A stretch of 53,338 bases of DNA, taken from positions 1-53,338 of the forward strand of contig CADAYD010000015.1 in assembly GCA_902791985.1 (NCBI GenBank), written 5' to 3'. How positions within the stretch are numbered: the first letter of the stretch is position 1; each line of letters starts with the position of its first letter. Origin of the DNA: an uncultured bacterium (GTDB lineage Bacteria > Cyanobacteriota > Vampirovibrionia > Gastranaerophilales > Gastranaerophilaceae). The position numbers were made by a program, and so were the translations under genes. The notes beneath the pieces were generated by a model. The model saw only the letters and a list, made by a program, of their open reading frames with translations. It searched no databases and had not been told where the DNA came from. Positions 16,722 to 26,787 of the stretch are shown piece by piece.

Positions 16722-18689
16722 TTATTCGTTGCATCCAAATGCGATTGTAATGTGTTCTCTAGGATTAACTGCAGAGATTTTATAGCCTCTGGGATCAACC
16801 AGGTATGCAAATTCATCGCCGGTTGTTTGGAATAAGCCCATAGTACCTGATACTGCTGTTCTTGTTACATCAACAGGAGCTTTAACAGTTTCATACAAAC
16901 CGTCGCCTATGCTTCTTGCGGCTGCCCCAAATTGACCGGAGAATGAGTGTCCGAGTACATAACCTGCATCATTTGTTACATTTTCAGCAGCGTTGCCAAC
17001 GTTTGTTAAAATTCCGCCTGCGGTTCTGCCGACAATACCGATAAGCGAACCTGTCCATGTAAACGGCATCTGAACTAGCCTTGCTACAGGATTTAAGTTC
17101 TTTTGCTTATTAACCTGAGCCTGCAATATTTGTTTTGGTAATTTTGTATGGCATTTGCCGTTAGTAATGCTTGTGAATGCAAGTTTAAGAGCGCCTTTGT
17201 TGCATCCTGAAGGTCTGATGACTTCAACAACCTGACCTGTTACGGTTGAACCGCATGGGTATTTAACTCCATTAATTGTCACATCTTCAAGAGTATTTGC
17301 TCTGAAGTACTGACCCACGTGTGATGATTTTGCATTAACTTGGTCTATCATTGATAGTTTAAGTGTCGGAATTTTAACTATTTCTTCCTGTTCAAGTAAT
17401 GCTTTTTTCTCGATAGGACAAGCAGGGCAGATGTTGTTTGCTGTTGTCGGATTTTTATCATAACCGAGTGCAACTCTTGTGTTTTGCATCATTGAAGCAA
17501 TTTCTGCTCTTGTTGCATCACGATTTGGCATAATTAAGTTTGGATTTGGGCTGTCGCTTAATGCCCCGTTTTGCAGTGATTTTGCAACAGGTATTCTTGC
17601 CCAGTTTGGAACTTTGTTACCGTCTGCGTACTGACTCAAAATTTGGTCTGCTTTACAAGCATCAATATCACATGTCATACCTTTTGAAATTGATGTCAAT
17701 GCTTCAACTCTTGTTACTGGATTGTGAGGTTTAAATGTGTGGTTTGGATACCCTCTTAACAAGTCTTCGTCAACTGCCTTTGCAATTGCCGGATTTGCCC
17801 AGTTGCTGGTTGATACATCGCTGAATTTTGATGTCGTATGACCGTCAGGACACATGTTAAAGCCTTTTACCAGCATTGTTGCGAATTCTGCGCGCGAAAT
17901 GTTTTTGTTTGGTTTGAACATTCCGTCTGGATAGCCCACAACTACGTTATTAATTGCTAATTTATCAATGTCGCATGATGCCCAGTAGCCGTTTGGAACA
18001 TCCGGAAACATTCCGCCTGTAAATGCAGGAGCGGCTGCGCCGGTAATGTTTTCCTTAATTGTATACGGAACTAACGACTTTTTTACCGCATTAATTGAAT
18101 TTGATGTTTTAATATCAATAGGACACCCTTTTACCCCGTCCATATTTACACTCACACCGTTGTTACATCTAGGACATTCGTTCAAACAAGGCATTGATGC
18201 TGCTGCACCTGTGATTTGACTTTCTGTTTGTGTAGAAATGGTTGTACCTGAAATATCAGAGCTTAAACGTGATGCAGGACAACCTTTCATTGCTGTTTCA
18301 GTAGAGAAGATTGAATTAGCAGGTTCTCCGACATAGTTGTTTGTCCCGTAAATTGCTTGGGGATAACCGTAGACCTGTTTCATTTGGGAACTGTCAGGTT
18401 TACCTGATTGGGGACAAAGAGCAGTTGATGGTACAGCAGGTTTATCGCAGCTTATATCATCGTTACATGGTGTTTTTACAGGACATGCTTTTTTCTTCTT
18501 ACATCCGCAATCTGCTTTTTTTGCACGTTTACATTTGTTACATTCAGGTTTTGCACAATCTGACGGCCCTGTTACTACAGGCAAAGCCTCGTTTTGTGTA
18601 CATGGGCAGGCAGCCATTGCACTATTCAAGGAACACGTTGCTATTCCAACAGCAATCGCCGCTGCCGCAGTTAGTTTTTTAATTGACAT
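16722..18689 (-). CDS. Cys-rich SLH-domain envelope protein
   Basis: 655 aa with a signal peptide (cleavage near AMA, residues 25-27). A Cys-rich low-complexity head (about 28-190, with repeated CxxC pairs such as CNKC and CGCKKK) precedes three S-layer homology repeats (about 227-275, 288-337, 352-403; GMFPDV...GYPDGMFKP...ISRAEFATML). A C-terminal region (about 450-655) holds a GSTVTGQVVEVIRP module similar to the small secreted proteins at 6059 and 6662, then a glycine-rich helical stretch. In Cyanobacteria and relatives, SLH domains tether outer-membrane proteins to peptidoglycan; there is no obvious porin barrel here. The start at 18689 is fixed by a strong AAGGAGG. The 5' leader contains a perfect 9-bp A/T stem (18713-18735), probably stabilising the mRNA. 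Confidence 0.9.
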   Translation of the reverse strand: MSIKKLTAAAAIAVGIATCSLNSAMAACPCTQNEALPVVTGPSDCAKPECNKCKRAKKADCGCKKKKACPVKTPCNDDISCDKPAVPSTALCPQSGKPDSSQMKQVYGYPQAIYGTNNYVGEPANSIFSTETAMKGCPASRLSSDISGTTISTQTESQITGAAASMPCLNECPRCNNGVSVNMDGVKGCPIDIKTSNSINAVKKSLVPYTIKENITGAAAPAFTGGMFPDVPNGYWASCDIDKLAINNVVVGYPDGMFKPNKNISRAEFATMLVKGFNMCPDGHTTSKFSDVSTSNWANPAIAKAVDEDLLRGYPNHTFKPHNPVTRVEALTSISKGMTCDIDACKADQILSQYADGNKVPNWARIPVAKSLQNGALSDSPNPNLIMPNRDATRAEIASMMQNTRVALGYDKNPTTANNICPACPIEKKALLEQEEIVKIPTLKLSMIDQVNAKSSHVGQYFRANTLEDVTINGVKYPCGSTVTGQVVEVIRPSGCNKGALKLAFTSITNGKCHTKLPKQILQAQVNKQKNLNPVARLVQMPFTWTGSLIGIVGRTAGGILTNVGNAAENVTNDAGYVLGHSFSGQFGAAARSIGDGLYETVKAPVDVTRTAVSGTMGLFQTTGDEFAYLVDPRGYKISAVNPREHITIAFGCNE

Positions 18690-18830
18690 TTTTACCTCCT
18701 TGTGTTGTTCAAGTTTTTGTTTTTTTAACAAAAACCCTTAAAAAACAAACTCATAGAAGATTATTTATATTTGATAGCATTAAAACATTAGCAATTTTTC
18801 TAGTCTGACTGTACAGTTTATAAAATGTCC

Positions 18831-19724
18831 TTAATATTTAATATCTAAAACCCCATTAATTAAATGTGCATTACTGCCTATCGGAACAGTTATTTTTGTT
18901 TTTGCGTGGGTAATTTGATAACCTCCATAAATTGGGATATTTAATTCTTTTACAAATTCATTAAACAATGTATCAAGTTGATCGATGTATTCTTCTGTTC
19001 CAAGAAAATCACCTAAGATTATTGCAGAAATATTGTTTTTAAATTGTGCAATATTTAATAATTGCCTAAAAGAACGATCTATTTTATAAACCGGTTCATT
19101 CAAATCTTCTGCAAAGAATATAAATTTCTCATCAGGGATAAAATCAATTCCGCATAAAGAACATACCGTTGATAAATTCCCGCCCCAAATAATTCCTTTA
19201 GCATCACCTTTTTTATATGTTTTTAAATTTTTTGCATTTATGTTCAAATTGTTACTTGTAATTGCTTGCCAAAAATTATTTGCCGTAAATACGTCAATAT
19301 CTTCATGTTGAAAATCTCCTTTCGGCATAGGAGATGAAAACGTAATAAGTCCTGTTTTCTTTAGAAACATTAGCGATAAAGCGGTAATGTCAGAGTAACC
19401 GCAAAATATTTTTGGATTATTTTTTATCAGGTTGTAGTCAATTTTATCAATTAATCTTAAACACCCATAGCCGCCGCGAGCACACAATATCGCGTTTACA
19501 TTTTTATCTTCAAAAGCATCATGCAAATCTTTTAGTCGTTCGTAATCGTTTCCTGCTAAATATCTGTCAGTTTTAAAAATATTTTTCCCAAGTTTTACTT
19601 TATACCCTAAATTTTCAAAATATTTTACAGCTTTGAGAATTTTATCTTCTTCGACATTCCCAGCCGGTGCTATAATCGCAATTGTATCGCCTTTTTGAAG
19701 TCTATTAGGTTTAATTATGTTCAT
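18831..19724 (-). CDS. LD-carboxypeptidase (peptidase S66)
   Basis: 297 aa. S66 enzymes remove the terminal D-Ala from murein tetrapeptides during cell-wall recycling, usually in the cytoplasm. The N-terminus IAIIAPAG, the nucleophile region CGYSDITAL (S111), WGGNL and the C-terminal YQITHAKTK with the catalytic His fit the family, and no signal peptide is present. An AAAGGA lies upstream of the ATG. It is divergent from dnaX, with 43 bp between the starts. Confidence 0.93.
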   Translation of the reverse strand: MNIIKPNRLQKGDTIAIIAPAGNVEEDKILKAVKYFENLGYKVKLGKNIFKTDRYLAGNDYERLKDLHDAFEDKNVNAILCARGGYGCLRLIDKIDYNLIKNNPKIFCGYSDITALSLMFLKKTGLITFSSPMPKGDFQHEDIDVFTANNFWQAITSNNLNINAKNLKTYKKGDAKGIIWGGNLSTVCSLCGIDFIPDEKFIFFAEDLNEPVYKIDRSFRQLLNIAQFKNNISAIILGDFLGTEEYIDQLDTLFNEFVKELNIPIYGGYQITHAKTKITVPIGSNAHLINGVLDIKY

Positions 19725-19767
19725 AATCTGTCCTTTTTGAAAATTTATTTGTTATAATAACTTTATC

Positions 19768-21606
19768 ATGAATAAAAGTTATGTACCTTTATATAGAAAA
19801 TACAGACCGCAGAGGTTAGAAGAAATTGTAGGTCAAGAGCATGTAAAAAAGGCTCTTACTAATGCGATTGAGTCAAACAGAATTTCTCACGCATATCTTT
19901 TCACAGGTCCTCGTGGTACTGGTAAAACTTCCAGTGCCCGTATTTTTGCAAAATCTTTAAATTGTGAGAAAGGCCCGACAATTTCACCGTGTAATGAATG
20001 TGAAAACTGTATTAATATAACAAAATCTGTTCCCATTGATGTAATTGAAATCGACGCAGCAAGCAATCGTTCGGTAAGCGATGCAGAAGAAATTATCCGA
20101 AATGTTGCAATGGCGCCTATACGCAGCCGATATAAAATATATATTATAGATGAAGTTCATATGTTGACTCCGACAGCATTTAATGCTTTACTCAAAACGC
20201 TTGAAGAACCGCCGGAAAACGTAATTTTTATTTTGGCAACAACAGAGGTTCATAAAGTTCTGGATACCATAAAAAGCCGTTGTCAGAGGTTTGATTTCAA
20301 ACGTATTACAACAAATGATATAGCAAAACATCTGCGCTTTATTTCTGATGCTGAAAAAATTAACATAACAGATGATGCACTTAATTATATAGCTTCAAAT
20401 TCTGCAGGCGGAATGAGAGATTCTATTGCGCTATTAGACCAGCTCAGTGTATTAAATTCAACAAAAGACGCTATTAATGTCGATGATATTAACCGTTTAC
20501 TTGGTCGTTTGTCATTCGGCTCTTTGAGCCTACTCTTTGAAAATATTATTAAGTCTGATGCTAATTCTGCGCTTGAAGTTTTAAATGATATTTATAATCA
20601 AGGTAATGAGCCAAGCCAGATATTATCAAATTTCTTAGAATATTTGCGTAATGCGTTAATTTTAAAATCAACAGATGCGAAATCTGCTTTTAATGTTCTT
20701 CAATTAAATGATGAACAAGTTAAGCAACTTACTACATATCTTAATAACATAGAAACTCATCAAATTGTTTCACTGATAGATAAGTGCAGTGCATATATTA
20801 AAGAGCTTAAACTGACAACCAATCCAAAATTATGGCTTGATGTTGCGGTTTTGGATATGTCAAATTTGGCTCAAAATACTAAACTTGATGATTTACAAAA
20901 CAGATTGCAGCAACTTGAAGCCGGTCACATTGTAAAATCGGCTCCTGCGTATAATACTCCGCCTATGCCTGTTAACAAAATGAGTGTAAACGAAGTTAAA
21001 AAAGAGGATATCAAGGCTGCATCCGAGCCTAAGCAAATTAAAACGTCTCCCTCCGTAACAAAATCCGCTGATACGGGTGTAAGTTCAGAAATAAAAGATT
21101 TATGGGGAAAATTTTTAGATAATATTTCAAGTTTTGCATCTCGTGCTATACTAAAGAAGCATGCTTTGCCTGTAAAATTTGCTCCTGACGAGGTTATTAT
21201 TGCGATAAAAACTGACAGTTGGCTTACAAAATTCCGAGAAGAAGCAGATAGAATGGCTTTGATCGAATCTGCAGCAAATGCTGTAACTGGCGGCAATCCT
21301 AAAATAGTACTTCGTGCTCCGCAAGCGGATGATGATAAATTGCGTGCTGATTCTTCAGTTCCAACTCCTGCTGTGCAAAATGAGCCTAAAAAAACATTAA
21401 TCCCTGAAAATAGTAAAATTGAAGAAGAAATTCTTGATACTGTTGAAAAAAATGACGAACAAGAAGAAATAATTGCTAATGATAACGATTCGGATGAAAA
21501 AAAAACTTCGCAAATAACCGGCTCTTCAAATAGAGAAGATGCTGCCTTTCATTCTGATAATGTGAATATGGTGATTGACTTATTTGAGGGTAAAATTATT
21601 GAATAA
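19768..21606 (+). CDS. dnaX: DNA polymerase III gamma/tau subunit
   Basis: 612 aa. The clamp-loader ATPase of the replicase. Walker A GPRGTGKTS (47-55), zinc-binding cysteines C66, C75, C78 and C81, Walker B with DEVHMLTPTAFNALLKTLEEPP, and the sensor SRCQRFDF are all present. The C-terminal 200 residues are variable, with an acidic low-complexity segment and a folded tau-like part near 440-510. TATAAT lies 9 nt before the ATG and no Shine-Dalgarno is visible, so the leader is at most a few nt. It converges with typA with a single base between the stop codons. Confidence 0.96.
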   Translation: MNKSYVPLYRKYRPQRLEEIVGQEHVKKALTNAIESNRISHAYLFTGPRGTGKTSSARIFAKSLNCEKGPTISPCNECENCINITKSVPIDVIEIDAASNRSVSDAEEIIRNVAMAPIRSRYKIYIIDEVHMLTPTAFNALLKTLEEPPENVIFILATTEVHKVLDTIKSRCQRFDFKRITTNDIAKHLRFISDAEKINITDDALNYIASNSAGGMRDSIALLDQLSVLNSTKDAINVDDINRLLGRLSFGSLSLLFENIIKSDANSALEVLNDIYNQGNEPSQILSNFLEYLRNALILKSTDAKSAFNVLQLNDEQVKQLTTYLNNIETHQIVSLIDKCSAYIKELKLTTNPKLWLDVAVLDMSNLAQNTKLDDLQNRLQQLEAGHIVKSAPAYNTPPMPVNKMSVNEVKKEDIKAASEPKQIKTSPSVTKSADTGVSSEIKDLWGKFLDNISSFASRAILKKHALPVKFAPDEVIIAIKTDSWLTKFREEADRMALIESAANAVTGGNPKIVLRAPQADDDKLRADSSVPTPAVQNEPKKTLIPENSKIEEEILDTVEKNDEQEEIIANDNDSDEKKTSQITGSSNREDAAFHSDNVNMVIDLFEGKIIE

Positions 21607-21607
21607 A

Positions 21608-23413
21608 TTAATTATAAATTTTCCTGTTTAAGTCTGCTTTGCGTAGTCTTATATTCTCAGGAGTAATTTCAACAAGTTCATCATCTGTTATGTATTCTAA
21701 TGCTTCTTCAAGTGATAAAATTCTTGGCGCTTGCAATGTTACCATAACATCAGCCGTTGAGCTTCTCATATTTGTTAATTTTTTAGTTTTGCATATGTTT
21801 ACTACAATATCTTGCGGCCTATTGCCTTCTCCGATAATCATACCTCTGTAAACTTTTGTTTTTGGGGTTACAAAGAATACCCCCCTGTCTTCAAACTGTG
21901 CTAAAGCGTAAGGTATAGCTTCTCCTTGTTCATGAGCGATAATCGAACCGCATCTTTGACGGTTTATATCGCCTGCATAAGGTCTGTAGTGCAGGAATGT
22001 ATGGTACATAATCCCTTCGCCTCTTGTCATTCGAATAAATTCGTTTCTGAATCCGATTAAGCCTCGCGCAGGGATGTGGAAAGTCAAATGAGTTCTGCCT
22101 TTTGCAGATTTCATATCTTTCATTTCTCCTTTGCGGTTCGAAAGACGCTCAATAGCAGAACCCGCATATTCATCAGGGACATCAACAATCAAGTTTTCAT
22201 AAGGTTCACACTGTTCTCCATTAATGTTTTTGAATATAACTTCTGGTTTTGATACTGCAAATTCATATCCTTCGCGACGCATTGTTTCAATAAGAATACT
22301 CAAATGCAATTCGCCTCTGCCTGAAACCTTGAAACAATCAGTTGAATCAGTATCCTCAACTCTTAAACTAACGTTCTTTTCAAGTTCGGTGTAAAGTCTT
22401 TTTCTTAACTGACGTGAGGTTACAAACTTTCCTTCTTGACCTGCAAATGGACTGTCATTTACAGAAAAATTCATTTGAAGTGTTGGTTCATCAACCTTTA
22501 TTAATGGCAAAGCCTGTGGATTTTCGCTGTCGCAAAGTGTTTCACCGATTTGAATATCGCTGAACCCTGCAATCCCGATAATATCACCTGCTTTTGCTTC
22601 ATTAATTTCAATTCTGCCTAAATCATGAAAACCAAAAAGTTTTGTTATTTTACCTTTTGACTGAGTCCCGTCTGCTTGAATCCAGCATACTGTATCTTGA
22701 CTATGCACAACTCCTTGGGCAATCCTTCCGATTACAATTCTTCCGACATATTCGTTGTAATCAAGTGTTGTTGCTCTGAATTGAAAAGGTTTGTTTTGAT
22801 CCCCTGAAGGTGCTGAAATATTTTCTAAAATACAATCTAATAACGGTATCATGTCTTTTGGCTCGTCTTCAAGTTCTTTTATTGCAAAACCATTTAAACT
22901 GCTTGCAAATATGAATGGAAAGTCAATTAAATCCTCACGATCTGTTAATTCAGTGAACAAGTCAAAAACTTTATCTAAGGCTGTCAAAGGTTCTGCTGCT
23001 GGCTTATCAATTTTATTTATTACAACAATTATTTTTAATCCCAATTCAAGTGCTTTGGATAGTACAAATCTTGTTTGCGGCATTGGACCTTCTGCGGCAT
23101 CTACGATTAGTAGTGCTCCGTCAACCATTCCCAGAACACGTTCAACTTCGCCACCAAAATCTGCGTGACCTGGAGTGTCTACAACGTTAATTTTTGTACC
23201 TTTATAATCTATTGCAATATTTTTTGAAAGTATTGTTATACCTCGTTCACGCTCTAAATCGTTGCTGTCCAGAACACGTTCTTCAACGTGTTGATTTTCT
23301 CTGAATACACCTGCTTGTTTTAAAAGACAATCAACGAGTGTTGTTTTGCCGTGATCAACGTGTGCTATAATTGCTATATTTCTTATATTATTTTCAGCCA
23401 TATATTCCGCCAT
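21608..23413 (-). CDS. typA: Translational GTPase TypA/BipA
   Basis: 601 aa. A ribosome-associated GTPase of the EF-G family involved in ribosome assembly and stress adaptation. The G1 motif AHVDHGKTT, switch II DTPGHADFGGEV, NKIDKP and the C-terminal BipA-specific domain (YGHTF-equivalent region MYHTFLHYRPYAG) are visible. Two in-frame ATGs are possible (23413 and 23401); the second gives the usual MAENNIRNIAIIAHVDHGK start, the first adds four residues. Neither has a convincing ribosome binding site. Confidence 0.96.
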   Translation of the reverse strand: MAEYMAENNIRNIAIIAHVDHGKTTLVDCLLKQAGVFRENQHVEERVLDSNDLERERGITILSKNIAIDYKGTKINVVDTPGHADFGGEVERVLGMVDGALLIVDAAEGPMPQTRFVLSKALELGLKIIVVINKIDKPAAEPLTALDKVFDLFTELTDREDLIDFPFIFASSLNGFAIKELEDEPKDMIPLLDCILENISAPSGDQNKPFQFRATTLDYNEYVGRIVIGRIAQGVVHSQDTVCWIQADGTQSKGKITKLFGFHDLGRIEINEAKAGDIIGIAGFSDIQIGETLCDSENPQALPLIKVDEPTLQMNFSVNDSPFAGQEGKFVTSRQLRKRLYTELEKNVSLRVEDTDSTDCFKVSGRGELHLSILIETMRREGYEFAVSKPEVIFKNINGEQCEPYENLIVDVPDEYAGSAIERLSNRKGEMKDMKSAKGRTHLTFHIPARGLIGFRNEFIRMTRGEGIMYHTFLHYRPYAGDINRQRCGSIIAHEQGEAIPYALAQFEDRGVFFVTPKTKVYRGMIIGEGNRPQDIVVNICKTKKLTNMRSSTADVMVTLQAPRILSLEEALEYITDDELVEITPENIRLRKADLNRKIYN

Positions 23414-23482
23414 TCATAAATTACTAGGGTAAATATTGTATTTTCATGATAATACAAACATTGGAATTTTCAATGATATTAA

Positions 23483-24877
23483 TTATGTCTGTTTTTTATC
23501 ATCATGATACGCAATTACAGAACAAGTAAGGCAGATTACACCAAACAAAACGCCAAATAACATTGTAGAGTGATAAGATTTAAGAAATGCATTCTGCAAT
23601 CCGTTTGACGCAAAATAATGACGAAAACTTTCAAACAGCGAGATTGTAATTGCAACTCCTAATATATTCCCCAAATTCCTTGCAAGTGATAAAATCCCGC
23701 TTGCTACCCCAAGTTCGTTTGTTTTTACGCTTGTGATGATTGCATTATTTGAAGGCGACTGAAACAGACCGTTACCTATTCCCATAATTACTGAGGCTAA
23801 AACAATTTGCCACATTTGAGTATTTAGTCCGAAGGTTGTAAAAATCAATAGTGCGGTAATATATACACTGGGACCAATTCTTGTCAATATTTTGCTCCCA
23901 TGTTTGCCTGAATATGCTCCTGCAAAAGGAGCAACAGTTGCAGATGCAACAGAATACGGTAATATTAAAAGACCTGTTGTAAAGGCATCATATTTTAATA
24001 TCCCTTGTAAAAATAGCGGTAGTAATATCGCATTAGTAAACATAGTCATATATGAAGTCATAACTGCAATATTTCCAAAGGTAAACGGTTTAATTTTAAA
24101 CATTTTAAAATTTATCATAGGGTATGAAATTTTTTTGTCTCGAAAATAGAAAAGACCTCCAAATAATAGTGTTAATATCCCAAGCAGGGCAATTTGAACT
24201 GATTTCCAGCCCCAGTTGTGACCTTGTGAGATTGCCAGCAACAATGATAATAAAGAAATACCGAAGTATAAAAATCCTTTATAATCGAACTTGAATTCTT
24301 TTCTGCGAATAAAAGAAGGAACCATTTTGAGAGCAAAATATCCGCAGATTAGTGCGACAGGAATTGAGGGGACAAAGATAGTGCGCCAGCCAAAATTATT
24401 TATCATCAATCCTCCGATTGCAGGCCCAAGCATTCCTCCGATTGCAACGAGTGAGCCATTTATTCCGAGTGCTTTCCCTCGATTTTTACCGTGAAAAAGT
24501 GTTGCTATTACCGCAGGACCGTTTGCCATCATAATTGATGCTCCCAATGCTTCTATGCATCTTGAAAAAATCAATAAGCCGAAATTTGGTGATATTGTGC
24601 ATATTATTGCGCCGAGTGCAAATGTAAAAAATCCTGTAGCGTAAACTTTATTTTTAGGGTAAAGGTCTCCGATTTTACCAAAAAATGGTAAAAATACAGT
24701 CATAACAAGCATATATGCAATAATTATCCATTGAACATGTGATAATGAAATATTCAATCCTTGCGAAATAGGGTATAGAGCAAGTTGAACGGTTGTAGAA
24801 TCCAACATTCCCAGAAAGTTTCCGAGAATTATTATTATGCATATTACCCATTTAACAGAAATATTTTTCATGATCAT
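23483..24877 (-). CDS. MFS drug/proton antiporter, DHA2 (EmrB/QacA) type
   Basis: 464 aa with about 14 hydrophobic segments, the DHA2 topology. Family motifs include FLGMLDSTTVQLALYPI in the first helix, the motif A loop GKIGDLYPKNKVYATG, and motif C-like GGMLGPAIGGLMINNFGWRTIF. A multidrug or metabolite exporter is likely, with no clue to the substrate. Two close ATGs (24877 and 24871) are possible; a TATTAT lies 4 and 10 nt before them and no Shine-Dalgarno is seen. It stands alone, divergent from the first pilin-like gene. Confidence 0.9.
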   Translation of the reverse strand: MIMKNISVKWVICIIIILGNFLGMLDSTTVQLALYPISQGLNISLSHVQWIIIAYMLVMTVFLPFFGKIGDLYPKNKVYATGFFTFALGAIICTISPNFGLLIFSRCIEALGASIMMANGPAVIATLFHGKNRGKALGINGSLVAIGGMLGPAIGGLMINNFGWRTIFVPSIPVALICGYFALKMVPSFIRRKEFKFDYKGFLYFGISLLSLLLAISQGHNWGWKSVQIALLGILTLLFGGLFYFRDKKISYPMINFKMFKIKPFTFGNIAVMTSYMTMFTNAILLPLFLQGILKYDAFTTGLLILPYSVASATVAPFAGAYSGKHGSKILTRIGPSVYITALLIFTTFGLNTQMWQIVLASVIMGIGNGLFQSPSNNAIITSVKTNELGVASGILSLARNLGNILGVAITISLFESFRHYFASNGLQNAFLKSYHSTMLFGVLFGVICLTCSVIAYHDDKKQT

Positions 24878-24975
24878 TAAAATAATATCACAAATTGTTA
24901 ATAATATTGAATGTTACCTTATAATATGTTATAATAAAATGTATAGGCTATAAGTCATTTGGAGTTATTTTGAGG

Positions 24976-26781
24976 ATGGAATCAGGGCACAAAGCATTTT
25001 CTTTAACTGAATTGTTAATAGTATTGGTTGTTGTTGCGTTATTGTTTGCTGCTCTTGCTCCTATTCTTACCAAAAGACATGTATCCGAAAATGCTGCAAC
25101 CGAGTCTATTTGGAATTTTGTCCCGGGTGATGGAGAAAGGAACGTATACTTTGATCCCGGTAACGAAAGCTGGACTTCAAGTATTTATATGGGAATGGTA
25201 CCTTCACGTACGATAAACGATTCAAATTCAGGAAAGTTAGTCATTGATTCCGGTGATATAACGTATAATTCGGTTACATATAAACAGCCGCAAATTCAAT
25301 TTAGGTTTTCTCCCGATATTCAGCAGCAAGGCAGGGGTTTAAATTCGGCTAATCTTTTTGTTGATGAAACAAATTTGATTTTCGGACCTTCACTTGTTAA
25401 TACAAATCTTTCACAAACAACTATTTATGGTTTATCAAATCTAAAAAATCCATCAAGTGCGAATGCCTTAACTATTATGGGTAAGGACGCAATGGGTAAT
25501 GCAAATGTATCCGAAAACGGATTATATAATTATATCATTGCAATCGGTAACAGAGCTGCATATAACTTGGGTACGGATACTTCTTCAATTAACGGTATAT
25601 ATATAGGCGCTAATTCAGGTGCAGGCTCAGCCGAAACTGATACTATTCCTACAGATAACGTAGCAATTGGTTATAATACATCCAATAAAGCCGGATTTGC
25701 CGGCTCAGGGAACGTATTTTTAGGCGCATTTACAGGAAATGGTTTTAATAATGCTGCTTCAAATTATAATACAATTGTCGGGTCTGTATTTTACGGTGAA
25801 AATGCGGCTTACAATACATTAATTGGTTATGGAACATATCAAGTCGGAGATTCTAATATTAAAAATATTACAGCAATAGGATATGGCGCTTGTAATTCTG
25901 TCGAAAATGTTTCTGACGGTTCAAGAATTTGTATCGGTTACAACTCCGGTTATTCAACAAACTATACTCCGTCCTCTTTTAATACTGATTCGGGTGAGCA
26001 TATATTTTTAGGCGGAAAGCCTGAGATTCCTTCTCTTGGCGGCAATGGTTTTTCCGGAAGGTCTGTTTTAGAGGTGCATAATATTCCGGTAAATGATATA
26101 AATTATGGTTATGTTGTTCTAAATTCGAATCTTGTGGTTAGAGGTAATTTTTATCCGTCTAATTTATCAAAGCAAGTTGTATACAATCAATTTGCATCAA
26201 CAAGAGATATTGGTGCAGAAAAAGAATATTTCCGTTGCAATACAGATGATGTTATTTCGGGTAGTTCTTTTGTCGGGATTAATGATAAATATGTTTGTAA
26301 AGGTTTAGTGTCTGCTCGCCCAAAATCTATAAATGCGCTAAAATATAATGGCGCGTGTTCTAATAATTCAGGATATACAAGCGGCTCAAATTGTCCAAAT
26401 ATTACTTCTGATATAAGATTAAAAAATATTATTTCCGAAAATACAGATGGTATTGATAAGCTTGAAAAATTAATTTTGTATAATTATACTTATAAAAATA
26501 ACCCAAAAACTCCTCAGGTCGGGGTTATTGCGCAAGATTTGCAAAAAGTTTTCCCGAATTCTGTTTCAAAAGATTCTCAGGGATTTTTAAAAATTCGCTG
26601 GGATGAGATGTTTTATTCTCTTATAAATTCAATCAAGGCTCTTGCTGCGAAAGTAGAGGATTTATTCTCAAAAGTCGCCAAATTGGAGGCTGATGTAACT
26701 ACGGTAAAAAATGATCAATCAGATATTAAGTCACAGATATCAGTTATAAACAAAAGAATTAAAAGGCTGGAAAAGGAGTAG
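24976..26781 (+). CDS. Prepilin-like protein with YadA-head-like repeats and S74 chaperone domain (copy 1)
   Basis: About 601 aa. Residues 1-35 are a type IV prepilin-like signal/helix (HKA-FSLTELLIVLVVV), with the conserved Glu at +5 but Ala instead of Gly before the cleavage site. A conserved segment with a Trp (SIWNF) and IYMGMVPS follows. The middle (about 170-350) has short beta-repeats with NxxIG/NVAIGYN motifs, as in YadA-like heads and tail fibres. The C-terminus (about 478-601) is a peptidase S74 intramolecular chaperone: SDIRLKN with the Ser/Lys pair for self-cleavage, VGVIAQDLQKVFPNSV, IRWDEMFY, then a coiled coil. GGAG lies 11 nt before the ATG at 24976; a TTG at 24970 is an alternative start. 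It is six bases from the next homologous gene, so an operon. Confidence 0.85.
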   Translation: MESGHKAFSLTELLIVLVVVALLFAALAPILTKRHVSENAATESIWNFVPGDGERNVYFDPGNESWTSSIYMGMVPSRTINDSNSGKLVIDSGDITYNSVTYKQPQIQFRFSPDIQQQGRGLNSANLFVDETNLIFGPSLVNTNLSQTTIYGLSNLKNPSSANALTIMGKDAMGNANVSENGLYNYIIAIGNRAAYNLGTDTSSINGIYIGANSGAGSAETDTIPTDNVAIGYNTSNKAGFAGSGNVFLGAFTGNGFNNAASNYNTIVGSVFYGENAAYNTLIGYGTYQVGDSNIKNITAIGYGACNSVENVSDGSRICIGYNSGYSTNYTPSSFNTDSGEHIFLGGKPEIPSLGGNGFSGRSVLEVHNIPVNDINYGYVVLNSNLVVRGNFYPSNLSKQVVYNQFASTRDIGAEKEYFRCNTDDVISGSSFVGINDKYVCKGLVSARPKSINALKYNGACSNNSGYTSGSNCPNITSDIRLKNIISENTDGIDKLEKLILYNYTYKNNPKTPQVGVIAQDLQKVFPNSVSKDSQGFLKIRWDEMFYSLINSIKALAAKVEDLFSKVAKLEADVTTVKNDQSDIKSQISVINKRIKRLEKE

Positions 26782-26787
26782 AGGTAA

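Noticed and set aside
21497-21505. Run of nine A in dnaX as a programmed frameshift site for gamma
   Set aside because: It lies about 35 codons from the end of the gene, so slippage would not give a gamma-sized product; A-runs are common in this AT-rich DNA.
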